A stretch of 64,000 bases of DNA from Rhynchopus euleeides (taxonomy: Eukaryota > Euglenozoa > Diplonemea > Diplonemida > Diplonemidae), in contig OY723243.1 of NCBI GenBank assembly GCA_963210315.1, positions 682,001 to 746,000 on the forward strand, in the 5' to 3' direction. The translations under genes were made by a program, and so were the position numbers. Below the pieces are notes generated by a model. The model had not been told where the DNA came from, searched no databases, and saw only the letters and a list, made by a program, of their open reading frames with translations. Of the stretch, positions 20,683 through 32,541 are shown one piece after another (within the stretch, counting starts at the first letter, position 1; each line of letters begins with the position of its first letter).

Positions 20683-21873
20683 GGCGACGCAGAAAAACAC
20701 CCCACTTTCTGTATGGGGGGGAAGAATATTCCAGAAATTTTGTTTTCCCTGCTTCTTTCTTTTTGGTAATTTTTTTTTGCTGCGGGAGGGACGGGAGAGG
20801 GATGTTCATTCTTTATTTAGAATAAGCTTCGGCCGGCATTGCATTCTCTCTTTCTGCCTTCTCCTAAATATCGGTGTTTCTTCCACCATGCCGACACACT
20901 CTTTTGACACAGCGCATTAAGCGAGTTGAAGCGTACCTGCCGGTACTCCTCGTGGAACCCTCCATAAGAGGCCACAGGCTTTCCTTTGTGATCTTCTTCA
21001 AAATGTTGCAAATCATAACCCGCCGCACACATTGCTCGTGACAACCTCCAGCACGGTGTATAAACTAGCACCGCCAGAGCCTGGAGGAACTACTTCCAGG
21101 CAGGCGACACCAAATGGGTGAGGGGAGGGGTGCGCATAGAAGCCTCGCGACCTGCATCATCGCTGAACAAACAGGCACCCCCACCCCACCCCACCCCACC
21201 CCAATTCAGGAGAAAATAAAAACGTTGGTGTGAAAGAGAAAGAGAAAGAGAGAGAGAGAGAGACAGGAGAAAGAAAGAATATCACATCTGAGAGCAACGC
21301 CGGCAAAACAAGACTTTTGTTGTGCGAATTGAACAGTGGTTTGAGCGGGCTGACCCTGTGCTGATCGTTGCCCAGTTGGGGACCAATGGGGTGTGTGTGT
21401 GTGCTGTATTCTGTGTGGGGGTGGCGATCGCATGACGGGCACATCCCATGCATCTCCGCTCTGAAGGGGCTGTGGTGTCGCACACATAAATCATAGGGCT
21501 TTTTTGAACGATTTTTGAACGATTTTTGGCCGTGCTCGTCGCGTCCCCCGGTGAGGGGGGACGCTGTTTCGTGTTCTCCTTGCCGCACGGAGGCATTGCC
21601 TTACGTCGCCTCTTCCTCTTTTCCTTTATGGGCGGGTTAGTCTGGCTCAGAGGGCGGGACCGTGCTGATATGCACAGTGACGACTCTCCCTTTTTTTGTT
21701 GTGCCCGCCTCCTGCCGAGTCGTGGCTGCTGCCTCTCAGACTGGGGGCGGGCGGTCGCCGACGCTGACGCGCCTGGCGGCCCGTGGAAAGTGACGTGGGT
21801 CTGGGGGTGGGGGGGGGGGGGGGTGCTGGGGTGTCAGGCCGAAGCCCTTGACCGCTGTTGATTTTTGCAGGTT
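20683..21873. other. mostly non-coding; possible small exon of unknown function at 20817-21021 (minus)
   Basis: A minus-strand frame ending at 20817 contains GYDLQHFEEDHKGKPVASYG, which looks less biased than random frames here, and a GTACGC splice-donor-like site follows shortly after. I recognise no family and would not call it a gene. The stretch also has a (CCCCA)n tract near 21178-21201, a (GA)n tract near 21240-21264, a doubled GAACGATTTTT at about 21508-21530, and a hairpin with arms GCGTCCCCC and GGGGGACGC near 21540-21564. Confidence 0.35.
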
Positions 21874-23074
21874 TCACGAGATCAGGTAGTCCTTCTCGCT
21901 GTGCTCCGTCACCCCTGCCTCAGCCAGGTAGCGTAGGGCCCCCTTGCAGTTGTGCAGCAGCAGGTTGTGCACGTTTGTGGCTGTGAGGTGGTGTCGGGCT
22001 GACGCTGTCGCGGGACAGCCGAAGAATAGGTGCTTCAGCGAGACCCCAGGCGGGGGGCTGTCCGGCGCAAGCTTCAGGCAGGGTTTGCACGGTGGTTGTG
22101 CGCTGCCCGGGACGTCGTGGTCGTACACCAGGCGGTGGTGGTCGGCCCGGAGGCGGCGGATGGTGGTTTCCCCTAAGCGGGTAAGGCCCTCCATGCGGAG
22201 GTCAGGGCGCTGCAGTCGCGTCTCCCCGATTCCTGACCGATACGCGTACACGCTCTCTGTGCGGGGCAACGTGGTCCCGCTGTATATGTGTCGGCGGAGG
22301 GTGACACGGGCCGACGCGAGGCTGATCGGCTCCATCTGGGGCTTGAACGCACCGATCTGCGCCTGCTTGTCAGCAAGTTCGTTCCCTACCACCCCAACAT
22401 GCGACGGGATGTAGCGGAGGTGGGTGGTGACATCGTATGTTTGGGCGAGCTTGCGCAGCCTCTGCCAGATGTCCCATTCGGTGGACCCCCTCGCTCGCTG
22501 GGGGCCGCTCAGCAGTGCATTCAGTGCGCTCTGCGAGTCGGTGAGGATGGCGACCGTTTCGCCTTGGGTTACCACGGTGCATAGGTGGGCGAGGGATTCT
22601 CTGATGGCCACCAGCTCTGCCTGGTAGCTGATGCAACGGAGTCCTGCCGGCCAGGCGAGCTTTTTCTTGAGGCGGCCCTCCGGCATGCTGTACACCGCTG
22701 CGCCCGCGCCGCCCTGTTGCTGCCGCGATGTGGAGTTGGAGACTGACCCGTCGGTGTAGACATGCCAGGCGCACGTCGGGAGGGCCTGGATGGTCTGCTC
22801 TGCCAGGTCCCGGAGGGTGTCTTTCGGGGTGGCGGCCTTCGGGGCGGTGAGCCCCGGCAGCGTCGCCAGGATGTGCACTCGTGGCAGCACCAGGTTCCAT
22901 TCCCAGGGGGGGATGGGGTGTGCTGCATGCAGGGGGGCCAGCAGGGGGGTGCGCCCGTCGACCTTCGAGGATTTCACCAGACTCCGTGCCTTTTTTAAGC
23001 AATCTGTGGTCCCCCACAGACGAGGATCAGTCCTCTGTGACGCGCTTGTGCTTAGGGCTGTTGGCCCGTGCGCC
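21874..23074 (-). pseudogene. 5'-truncated LINE remnant: RNase H domain and C-terminal zinc-binding tail
   Basis: The frame from the first ATG (22977) encodes 367 residues, and the same frame stays open without an ATG back to about 23074. RNase H signatures are in order: VYTDGS (first Asp), AELVAI (Glu), ILTDSQSALNAL (Asp) and IPSHVGVVGNELAD (last Asp). All four catalytic acids are therefore present. A Cys/His tail follows (CKPCL, then LKHLFFGCP), like the zinc motif that ends many I/Jockey-type LINE polyproteins. No reverse transcriptase is left. The absence of an upstream ATG fits 5' truncation during retrotransposition. It is unlikely to be a host RNase H because of the LINE-type tail. Confidence 0.8.
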
Positions 23075-25386
23075 TAATCCGAGCAAACAAAAGCAAAGGC
23101 ATTCGTCGTTCTCAAGTGCCGAAAGGCGAGCCCGAAACAAGGAAGTGCAACACACTGCTGCCACCAGAGCGGAGGCGTACCCGTTTGGTGAGGTTTGCTT
23201 CTTGCTACCATGCCGGGCAAAGGGAGACCCAGAGGAGTGGGGGGAGAGCCGGGCGACGCCTGAGCCCGTTGCTGGCCTGCCTTGGCTGATGGGGGGGCAT
23301 CCCGCATAACTGTTGGCAGGAAAGTGGTCTTCACAAAGTAGGTGCAGGAATCGCAGGGAGACAAAACCGCATTGCCGGCCATTCGGGGCAATGAATAAAG
23401 CTTGTGCGATGGTGATAAGGTGAGGGTGTACTGATTTGGTCAATAACAAAACATGCCAGGGGAAAAGGCATTCCTCCCCGATTTGAGCGAGTTTTTTTTC
23501 CGGCTGCGTGCTCCTGGCGATAGCGAATCGCCCTTGGGTTTGCGCTCGGGCTTTGTTCCGCTCAAATTTGTGGATGAGTGAGTCGTCGGGTGTTGGTTGA
23601 GGTGGTGGTGGTGGTGGTGTGAGGAAAGCAGACATGAAACCCATTTTCAGTGCAAGTTGGGGTGTGGGGGTGGATATAAAAAGATGTAAATATCACAACG
23701 GAAAAGGACAAAAAAATATACGGGTGGAGAAAAATTACATGTGCCTTCTGATGCACCGTGACGGCAGCAAAAAAACGTGACAACAAACCGATGACTGTCT
23801 CAAAATGGATTGTTGAAACGCAGGTTACCCACCCCCACTCTTTGTATACACCACTCCGTGTGATGAAGCGGTGCGAGTTGGAGCCGCAAGATCCAGCAAA
23901 AGGCACAGAATTTCCCTGGTTAACCTACACCGCAAAAATGTAATACCCGGACGACCGCACCACGCCGGCAAACCGTATATAAACTGCCGACTGGCGACCG
24001 CCTCTTCTTTTTGCCGAACACTGCCCACGTAACCTCTGCCAGGGGCACACTAATTGCCGCAAGGCACCAGCAGGAAAAGGGGCAAATGAGTCGCAGAGGG
24101 TTTCGCCACCCGTATTCCAATTACACGACATGCATGTAAAGAGACGAGGGGGGTAAAGTATCAGCCATACGCACATAGACATGCTCCTTCCCAGATCCTA
24201 ATCACAACCCCCCCCTGTCTCTCCCAGCTTAGCAGGGTGCCACTGGCGTGCTGCTCCCCCAAAGCTCCACCCCCTCCTGGCACGCCTTATCGGGTAGGAC
24301 CAGGCTCAATCCACCCTTGTCTTAAGGTTACACATACATTGTCATCTGTGGCATGCACCGCTGCCCATCAGCAATCACACAGCTACCTTGTGGTGAGGCG
24401 AAATTATCAAAAGAAACAGACCGGAGGGAAACCGGGGGGGGTGGGGGTGGGGAAAGGAAGAATGGATCACTCACACACATGGCGATTCAGGTTGCCAGGC
24501 ATGTCGTGACGCAAGGTTCTTCGTTCGCACTGGGTGTGGGTCCCGGAAGGCGTACTCTGTGGTTTTTGATTCCAGTGGATAGATTGGGCCGGCTGTTTTG
24601 TTGACATCAGCATTGCCTCAGCAACTCAGATGAACAGGCCACGATGCACACATTGACGGCCGAGGGGGGCAGTCATGTTAAAAAGAATATAGGGAACTGT
24701 TGTATGTGCGCCCCTGATGCGCTCCCCAGACAGCAAAAAAACTCTGCCTGTCTGGGCAGTGAATCGGGGGCTCCCCAGGGGCTCTGCCCTCTTGCGGTAC
24801 AGCTCATGTTCTCAAGCGAATGTTCAAAGGAATGTTTGATTTTTTTCACCGAGAATCTTTGAGGTGTTCCGCGCGGGAGGGGATGATAAGCTCTGCAGCA
24901 CCACCTTTCAAAGCAGAATAACCATCGGCGGTGGGGGGATTGGCACTGATACTCAGGAGAGATGTGGGGAAACACACAATGCAGAACAATGGAGTAAACC
25001 CCCTGGTTGGTTCGGGGCTTTGGGGAACTACCCAACTGTGAGGGATGAGAGGGAGAGAGGGTCGCTTCTGTTCACCTCCTGCGATTCTCATCCTCGCATC
25101 ACCAGCTCAATATCGGGAGATGCATCGTAACCTACCAAAAAAAAACCAACCAAAGTATAATGCCCCTCCATTCTGCAATCCATCCATCATCGCACCGCAT
25201 ATCCTATCTGCCTGTCGCACAACCCTCACCGCTACCGCCTATCACACATGAACCCCGCACTGGGAGCGTATGAAGGCACCCAGAGAGGTGAAAAGATCTC
25301 TCGCACCACGGAGTGGGTGTGGGGGGGTAAAGAGTAAAATGCAGAAGGGATTGTTCCACCACGGAGTGGGTGGGGGGGGGGGGGGG
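23075..25386. other. no gene recognised; dispersed repeat at about 23834-23920 and a hairpin at 24723-24756
   Basis: I cannot support a gene. A block near 23834-23920 (CACTCTTTGTATACACCACT, then AAGATCCA and CAAAAG) is related to one at 29164-29265. A hairpin with arms CCCAGACAG and CTGTCTGGG around 14 nt lies near 24724-24755. The stretch CACGGAGTGGGTG is duplicated near 25308 and 25357, just before the next transposon. Confidence 0.45.
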
Positions 25387-26538
25387 TAGGGGGGGTCAAA
25401 TGCCACCCTTTTACGTGGACAAACACGATTTTTCAAAAAACCGGCGCAGAGGCCCCAAAGCCCCCGTAAACCCTCCAAACCCCCCCAGATCGGTCCGGAA
25501 ACCCATCGAACCCCACTTTTCCACCATTCCGGGCACCTCAGGTGCCCGAATTGGGGTACCTAAATTTTGTGCCACCGTTTGGTACCGTACAGTGCCACTG
25601 TGTGGGAGGTTGGAAAAGAAAATGCCCCAACACACCACATCTGAGGGTTGCAATGCATGTTGCTTGCCAACCACGTCATCCGGTGGGTGTCAGGCGCTAT
25701 GTAGGTGGCATTAGCCAGGTCTTCGATGTGTTCTGGCTTGTATATATACCTCCCTGCCACCATGCACCGGGAGGCTGCCTGTAGGTACGGAACAAGTCCA
25801 GATGGTCGTGTGATTCCTGTGCAGCAGTGCTCCACAACCGGGATGTGTTGACAACGACTGTTGCAACACGAGCTGTACATTCCGGGAACACATGAAGTGC
25901 GCTGTCGTGGTACCCATTGTGCCAGAATTGGTAGTTGCTGCGGTCTACTTTGCCTGGCCCAAGAGCACTGGTACTGAACGGTGCAATATGCGTGGCGAGG
26001 TGAATACAACGGAAGCGCGCAAAGTCAATACAGCTCTCGGATGGCGGGTGGTGGTGCCACTAGTGTGTGACGTTCACTCGAGGATACAACGCATCACAAT
26101 GAATCAGCAACCGTGGACCGAGTACAATACGCTCTCTGTGGCTGGTGTGGGGGACAAAGGCAGTGCCTGTGCCGCAGGCAGGGAGGTATATATACAAGCC
26201 AGAACACATCGAAGACCTGGCTAATGCCACCTACATAGCGCCTGACACCCACCGGATGACGTGGTTGGCAAGCAACATGCATTGCAACCCTCAGATGTGG
26301 TGTGTTGGGGCATTTTCTTTTCCAACCTCCCACACAGTGGCACTGTACGGTACCAAACGGTGGCACAAAATTTAGATACCCCAATTCGGGCACCTGAGGT
26401 GCCCGGAATGGTGGAAAAGTGGGGTTCGATGGGTTTCCGGACCGATCTGGGGGGGTTTGGAGGGTTTACGGGGGCTTTGGGGCCTCTGCGCCGGTTTTTT
26501 GAAAAATCGTGTTTGTCACCCCCATTTGACCCCCCCTA
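25387..26538. mobile_element. 1.15-kb non-autonomous derivative of the 15203-18872 transposon
   Basis: The terminal sequences match the larger element (TAGGGGGGGTCAAATGCC on the left; on the minus strand TAGGGGGGGTCAAATGGG on the right), again bounded by TA. The inverted arms are longer than the original TIRs, about 25387-25761 and 26178-26538. They include a stretch derived from the transposase 3' end, so that part of the gene now lies in both arms. The middle (25762-26177) is a decayed fragment corresponding to about 17755-17990 and the end of the transposase gene. It cannot encode a transposase. Confidence 0.85.
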
Positions 26539-27128
26539 GGGGGGGGGGGGTTTTGGGGATGTCCGTAACCTTGGACTTTTTGTCGGACTTTTTTTTGCAT
26601 ATTTTCTCAGCTCAAAAAAAGCCAGCTGTCACGGGACAAGGGTCCAGAGCGGTTTTTCTTTGCCTGACATCACTCCTGGAAGGAGGGGGTCAGACGGAAG
26701 GGCTACTTACTCAGATGTGCAAAAGAGAGGTTGCCGCACTCATCGTCGGGTGTCGGGCTGCATGAACCCCACCCACCCCCACCCCTCCAATATCAGCCCC
26801 TTGGCAAAATCCAAGGGACGAGGGGACTTAGGAATTGGTGTGACTCAGCCGCGGAGGGGTGGCGGTGTCGAGATTTGTATGGCACGCAGAGAGAGAGTCG
26901 ACCATTTCTCTTTATGCAAGGCAGTGCCCTGGACCTGTGTGACAGTGCACCACGGGGGTGAGTCATCAGGGTTTTTTTTGTGGGACATTTGCTCTTGGTT
27001 TTCACTGTGCCAAACCCTGTGTCTAGAGGCCACACAGGGGCCGCCAAAAAGTAGAAGAAAACGTTAAAAACCGATATTTCACCGGCCTTTCGGGCTGCAC
27101 ACCCACTGACTTTTTGTGTTGCACGCAC
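26539..27128. other. no gene recognised
   Basis: This is the spacer between two transposons. No supported coding region was seen. Confidence 0.45.
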
Positions 27129-28189
27129 TTAACCCTTTTCCGACCACGGGGGGGTTAATTAATTTTCGAGATTTCGGGTTTCACACCCCGATCGTGAGTA
27201 AGTTGGACGGATTTTGGTGGTTTTCAAGATTTCTTTTGATGGTGAAATCGGTTGTCGCAATTATATTCAAGACAACCAAACAAAGTCCCCGGAAAATTAT
27301 TTTTTCCATTTTCCCGGCAGTGACAAAGTGCACACCGTGAAAACACCCTGAAATCCTGAAAAAATCGCGTGTGGCCTTGGCAACCCAAATATATTGGGTA
27401 TCTGGAACCCACTCAGGGCCTACTGTTGCTTTCTCGAGCACAGTTGTCAAAACCCTACTCTCGGTGGCCAAACAATCGCCAAATGGTGGAGTTCAAAGCA
27501 TGTTACTGCTGATCGCAAAAACCAAAGATTTTCGAGGGTTTTCCAGGGTACGTATATGCAGGCTATATAGGGGCCTATATAGGTGGGTGGTCGGTGTGGG
27601 TGGGGGGGGCCAACTTGACCTCTGCCGTCCAGTGGGACGGAACAACGTCTTTTTTCAAAACATTTGTTGTCGTGAAATGCGCTGTTCGTGCCATGTTCGA
27701 GACTGCCAGAGTTGTTGAACAAAAATATTTCCCTCCCTTGACAAACGCGAAAGCCAAGTCCCTGGTTAATTAGCATTCCTAGTCATGGGGTCTGGGTGTC
27801 GTCACCCCCACCGGGCCACTTTCAGCCTCACGAATCCGTGCGAAGCGGCGATTTTCGGACAGATTCAGCCCAGAACAATTCCAGGAAAAAAATCGATCAA
27901 AAAGTTCAAGTTCGCAACATGTTACTTGGTCTTGACATTTTTTTCTCGTTTTTCCAAAAAATGGCCAAAAACCAGAATTCTCGGATTTTCGTGTTTTCCC
28001 CTCCGGTGGGAACATGAATTCTGTAAACCAACATGTCCAAATACGCATGTTCGTGGAATATTTTTCACCAGCCCTTTTCACCATAAAAAGAAATCTTCAA
28101 AAAGGTGACATTCTAAGAAACTTACCTCCCAACCCCAATTTTTTTGCATTAACCACGCATATATGCGTGGTTAGTCGGGAAAGGGTTAA
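27129..28189. mobile_element. second TTAA-flanked, piggyBac-like non-autonomous element
   Basis: TTAA at 27129-27132 is followed by CCCTTTTCCGACCACG. TTAA at 28186-28189 is preceded by the complementary CGTGGTTAGTCGGGAAAGGG. A palindrome (AACCACGCATATATGCGTGGTT) lies just inside the right end, similar in placement to the palindrome at the left end of 15659-16674. The interior is AT-richer than the surroundings and has no transposase frame. Confidence 0.8.
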
Positions 28190-29979
28190 CAAATGAGTGT
28201 GCCGAAGCCCTTGTAAGTTGCCTCGCACCACCTAGAAACAGTCGGCGGCGGTAGAAAATATTAGACGCAAAAAAAAATCATCAGAGGAAAACAGCGGAGT
28301 TCCAGATGCAATGTTCTTTTTAATTGGGTGTGGCAGAGCCACCACGGGCCAGACAGGCTGCCATCACAATCCCTGTGTCTGCAACCCGGTTGCCGGGCAC
28401 CCCCCCTCCAGGCTCACACCCATTACCAAGAGACAGGGCCAGAGGTGCGGTTTCTGGGCCCATCAAGTTGGGTATCCACTCTCACAACCGCCCAGATGGA
28501 TCCCGTCACCCTGGTGGGGGCAGCGTTTGAAACACCCTGGTTTTTTTTGGTTCGTTTTAGTTGGGGGGGAGGCTGGCTAGCTGTTCTGCCAGCTTTGAAT
28601 TGGGCACGCACCCGCACTCCTGAAGGTACAGACCGGAACACACTACCACCACCACCCCCCCCCTCGATGCGCAACACAGATTGTATTGGACACAGAACAC
28701 TTCTCCCGTAAAAAAAATAATGATGGCGTTAAAGTTGGCCCCCTTTTTCCCTATACCCCACCCCCCGCATCTCACATTAACGTGACCCCCTCTCCCAGAA
28801 GCCCACCGGACAGGCGTGGACCCGTGGTTAAGGAGGTGACACCCTCTGGGGCGTGACTGGTCTTCCACGGGGTATCCACGCCGGAGGGGAGGTACCGAGA
28901 TCCGAGAATAGGTGGGGGGCGGGGGGCGGGGGGGAGCCCTTTATAGGATCTCAAGATCGAAGGTTTGTGTTTTGCAGTTTTCTTTTCCACCTTTTCTTTT
29001 TGCCAGACCGTTTCCTCCTGTCGGTGCTGATGAATATGCGTTTTGTGTTCATTGATATTTTTTTGGCATGTTGGGAGTATATCCGCTGATACAAGCTCTC
29101 CTGTTGAGGCAAACTCGATAGTACCTCCCTCGGACACACGGACACCTCTTCCGCTCGCAGTCTCGCCACTCTTTGGATACACCACTCTCTGGTCTGACGA
29201 AGTAGTGTGAGTGGGTGTCGCCAAGATCCACCAAAAGCCACAGAAGGTTTCCTCGGTTGGCTCCGGCAAACCATCCATAAGATAAAAGGGCGAATAAAGT
29301 TGGATGAAAACCAGAAAACCTCTCACCCTCCGTGCGCCGAAGTCAGCAATGCTGTGTAACGGGGGTGGGGGTCGCTTCAAGACACCACCCCCCAAGGAGA
29401 TGCGATGTGGCGATTTCAAAACGAAAGCTCTGGAGACGCCTTCTTCCGACCGGTTCTTGGTATCTGATTGCAGCGAAGGGGAACTGTGAGTGTACTAAAA
29501 ACCAGGCTCTTGCCTCCTCAGACCGTGGTGTTGAACGATTTGAATGATTCTTAGCCGTGCTCTAAGCAACACCCCTTGGAGTGGTGTGAGGCGCCAGGAG
29601 ACAGTTTCCGTGCAGCTGAAGAGATCCACCCCTTCTTAGAGGCATGATAACGATGTACGAAATTTTAACATGCCCCGTTGGGAACAAAGTTTCTCGGCCA
29701 CAAGGACCCGTGAAGCAAGCAGATCGACACATCATTGCCACAATACCGACACGGAGCACGAATAAGATGGGCCTCCGCCTGTTTCCTGAAGGGCAAGGAA
29801 ACAAGCGATACCCTACAGCGATGATGTGCCGACAAGGCAACACAGTTTTGACACGGAGAGCAGAGGCTATCCAATGAAGCAATATGAGAACACGGTGTTG
29901 TGGTGTGAGATGATGTGAGGTGCATTTTCTTTGTAGCCACGACCTCTTCACGAGGTCTTCTTGACTGGTGCTGCAGTAG

Positions 29980-30009
29980 GCGGGCCGGCCGCGGCAGCGG
30001 CCGGCCCGC
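29980..30009. repeat. perfect 13-bp GC hairpin
   Basis: The arms GCGGGCCGGCCGC and GCGGCCGGCCCGC flank the loop GGCA. A smaller hairpin (GACCTC/GAGGTC) lies just upstream at 29941-29957. It may be a terminator-like or structured element; no gene context is visible. Confidence 0.6.
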
Positions 30010-31082
30010 GTAGCGAAGGGGGTACGATATAGAGCCCCGAGCGGAGTGGGTCTGCGAACAGACGACCAGACAGTGACGTGGATTTGTGTGTCGGGGCGCT
30101 GGGTTCGCATTTCTTATAGTTCTTTCCAGGAAGTTCGTGATGCAGCGTGACCAGTGTGCACACTCCCATTATTTCCCGCATATCTATCTCCGTGCATCGT
30201 CAGACATGAGCTGACGAACGGCATGTTTCTGAACGATTTTCAACGGCCTGGTGCTGTTTGCAGCTCTCTGCGAGCGAGTTGGGCACCTTTTTCTGGTCTC
30301 TTTTTTTCCCGTGGCCTGGGTGAGGTAGAGCAAAGGATACGGCCACAGGTGCCGAGGGGAGAAAAAGGCAGGCAGGGACCCTCTGACAAAGGCAGATGAA
30401 ACTACTGGTTTGTGTGGCCAGGCAGGCAGGCCTGAGACGTGGGGTTGATGCGAACATCTTCTGTAAAAAGACTTGGTGGTGCGGCTTCAATCAACGGTGC
30501 CTGCGAGTGTGTGTGCAGGATACCGAACGTTGCCACGAGCCTTTTTTGTGTGAAAAAGCGAGCAGTTCTTCCAAGTTCTTCCATTGTTGGGGATTTATGG
30601 GCTGGGGCAGCGAAATTTAGACGGACGCCGTGGTTGTGATGTCTGCAGGCGGCTCCGCTGCACAACCCGTAGGGGCTGTGGGATCGATAATCATATTTTT
30701 GAACCATTATTTTGGACAACTTCTTTTGGCCAAAAGAAAATAGGGAGATTCGCACAGTACACACCCCCACACACCCTGTAGGCGGCGCTTCTGCAAATCG
30801 GCACGTTGTGAGCACAGCTCCAAAACAAAACCAAGCGGCTGGCTCACACCACACAGGCACACTTCCGCTGCCTGTGCGCAGGGGACAGAACAGAACACAT
30901 CCAACCGGATGAAGACGAACAAGGTGGCCAGAGAGAGATAACAGGAAGACAGACCGGCCGCCCAGCCTGGGTCACACTACACACACCCCTCAACCTAACT
31001 ATTACCGACACCCCTGCTACACACAGGGGCGTTCCCAACAAACACTGCGCCAAGATGTCAAATAATCATCTGAGACAGCTCT

Positions 31083-31712
31083 GTGCTCGCAGCAACCGAG
31101 GGGCCTGAGACGCCTCGGTCCCAAAATTTGCCAAAACCAGTATTGGCCACGACTGACACCTTCCGTGTTTGTGAGGCGGCGGTTCACGTCATTTTTTCCA
31201 ACCTTTCTGTAGAGGCGGGAGAGAGAGAGAGAGAGCCTCGTAGGAGGCTCTCACCCGACGGCGTCAGGCCATCCATCCCCGCCGTGGCGCAGCTGAAGCG
31301 CACCGCCTTAGAGGCGCATACCGGTTCCACCCCGGCACTGCCTGCCCAAAGGCCTAGGGTCGACCACGTGATCCCCACCGCTGACGCTGACGCTGACGTG
31401 GGCGCCGCTGATCCGGACCCACCTTCTCCTACTACCTCCCCTCCCGACGGCGTGTCCGTTGACGCAGCCCTTCCCCAAAGGCCCCGTTCTGGTGCCTCTT
31501 CCTCCTCCGCCCGTGCGCGGTCACCGCACGCGCCTACAGGCTTCCGGGCCTACCTTAATCCTCCTTCCTCACGTAGCGCGTCACCGGGCGCTACAGACCG
31601 TGTGGCGCCTGCGCCTCCTCCTCCTCCTGTGTCACTTCCCTCACCCCACCAGAGCAGCTCCTCTCTCAAACAAGGGGAGTCTACCGGGCCGCGGGCCCGC
31701 GTAGTTAAGTAG
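31083..31712 (+). CDS. low-complexity open frame of unknown status
   Basis: This is a 209-codon plus-strand frame, rich in Ala, Pro, Ser and Asp, with a (DA)n run and poly-Pro. It has no recognisable domain. It is on the opposite strand from every recognised host gene, lies in a repeat-rich area, and could equally be chance or a decayed transposon gag. I list it because it is the longest otherwise unexplained frame in 28190-32541. Confidence 0.15.
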   Translation: MLAATEGPETPRSQNLPKPVLATTDTFRVCEAAVHVIFSNLSVEAGEREREPRRRLSPDGVRPSIPAVAQLKRTALEAHTGSTPALPAQRPRVDHVIPTADADADVGAADPDPPSPTTSPPDGVSVDAALPQRPRSGASSSSARARSPHAPTGFRAYLNPPSSRSASPGATDRVAPAPPPPPVSLPSPHQSSSSLKQGESTGPRARVVK

Positions 31713-31767
31713 ACGACACCCTTGGGGTGCGAGTATTTTCGTTTCGGGGATATTCACACTATAAGCA

Positions 31768-31803
<36 letters not shown>

Positions 31804-32541
31804 CGCGAGAGATTTGGGACGCCTCACCTGAAAAAATGCCCATAACAATCGCAAGCCACAAGAGAGAAATAGAGAAACTGGTCATCTCGCTCCCTTCCCC
31901 ACCCCCTCGCCCCCCCCCCTAACGCTTTGGAGCGATCCCTGGACTCACGCACGTGACTGGCAAGAGGGAATCACAGTCAGGGCAAGGCATGGACTCTTCC
32001 AGCGTGTACTATTGGTTGTCCTTTGGTGGGGTTGTATGGGAGGGGGGTGGTGGTGGTGTAGGGGGCTTCCGGTCAGAAGTGCAGCAGAAGACGCTCAGCC
32101 CTGGCACCCCTAGCACAATGGGGTGGTTGGTGTCACGGGCTGGCACAGGTTGGCACAGAGAGCGTAGGCCGCGTGCTCCACCCCGTCCCGCCCCATGTTG
32201 ATTCCAATAAAAAATATGAACAGATTTGCCTGTGCCTCTGTACAGTGCTGCAAGCAAACGTATATAACTGAGAAACACACACAAACCCAGCCATATTTTT
32301 GTAGCAATGTGGAAACAAATAACGGCCGGATAAAGAAAGGGAAAGGGATGAGAGAGAGAGCAACTTTTGCTCTGCGGCGGTTGTCTGAGCGACCCCCACA
32401 CAGACCACCGGCATGTGTGTGCGTGGATTGCTTTAGCACACAAAGCAGGTTTCGCCCTCCCATCGCTCTTCGCTGCATTGCCGTGATAACACGGGGTGGC
32501 GAGGGGGCAGGCAGGAGGGAGACAGAGGAACCAGCCCCGCC

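Larger units (their letters stand above)
28190..32541. other. long stretch without a supported gene
   Basis: Open frames are short and biased. Notable sequence: a repeat block near 29164-29265 related to 23834-23920; a perfect 13-bp-arm hairpin at 29980-30009; a (GA)n microsatellite near 31770-31802; and one low-complexity plus-strand frame at 31083-31712, listed separately. Confidence 0.4.

Noticed and set aside
31760..31805. (GA)n tract as a regulatory element
   Set aside because: It is a plain microsatellite with no gene context.
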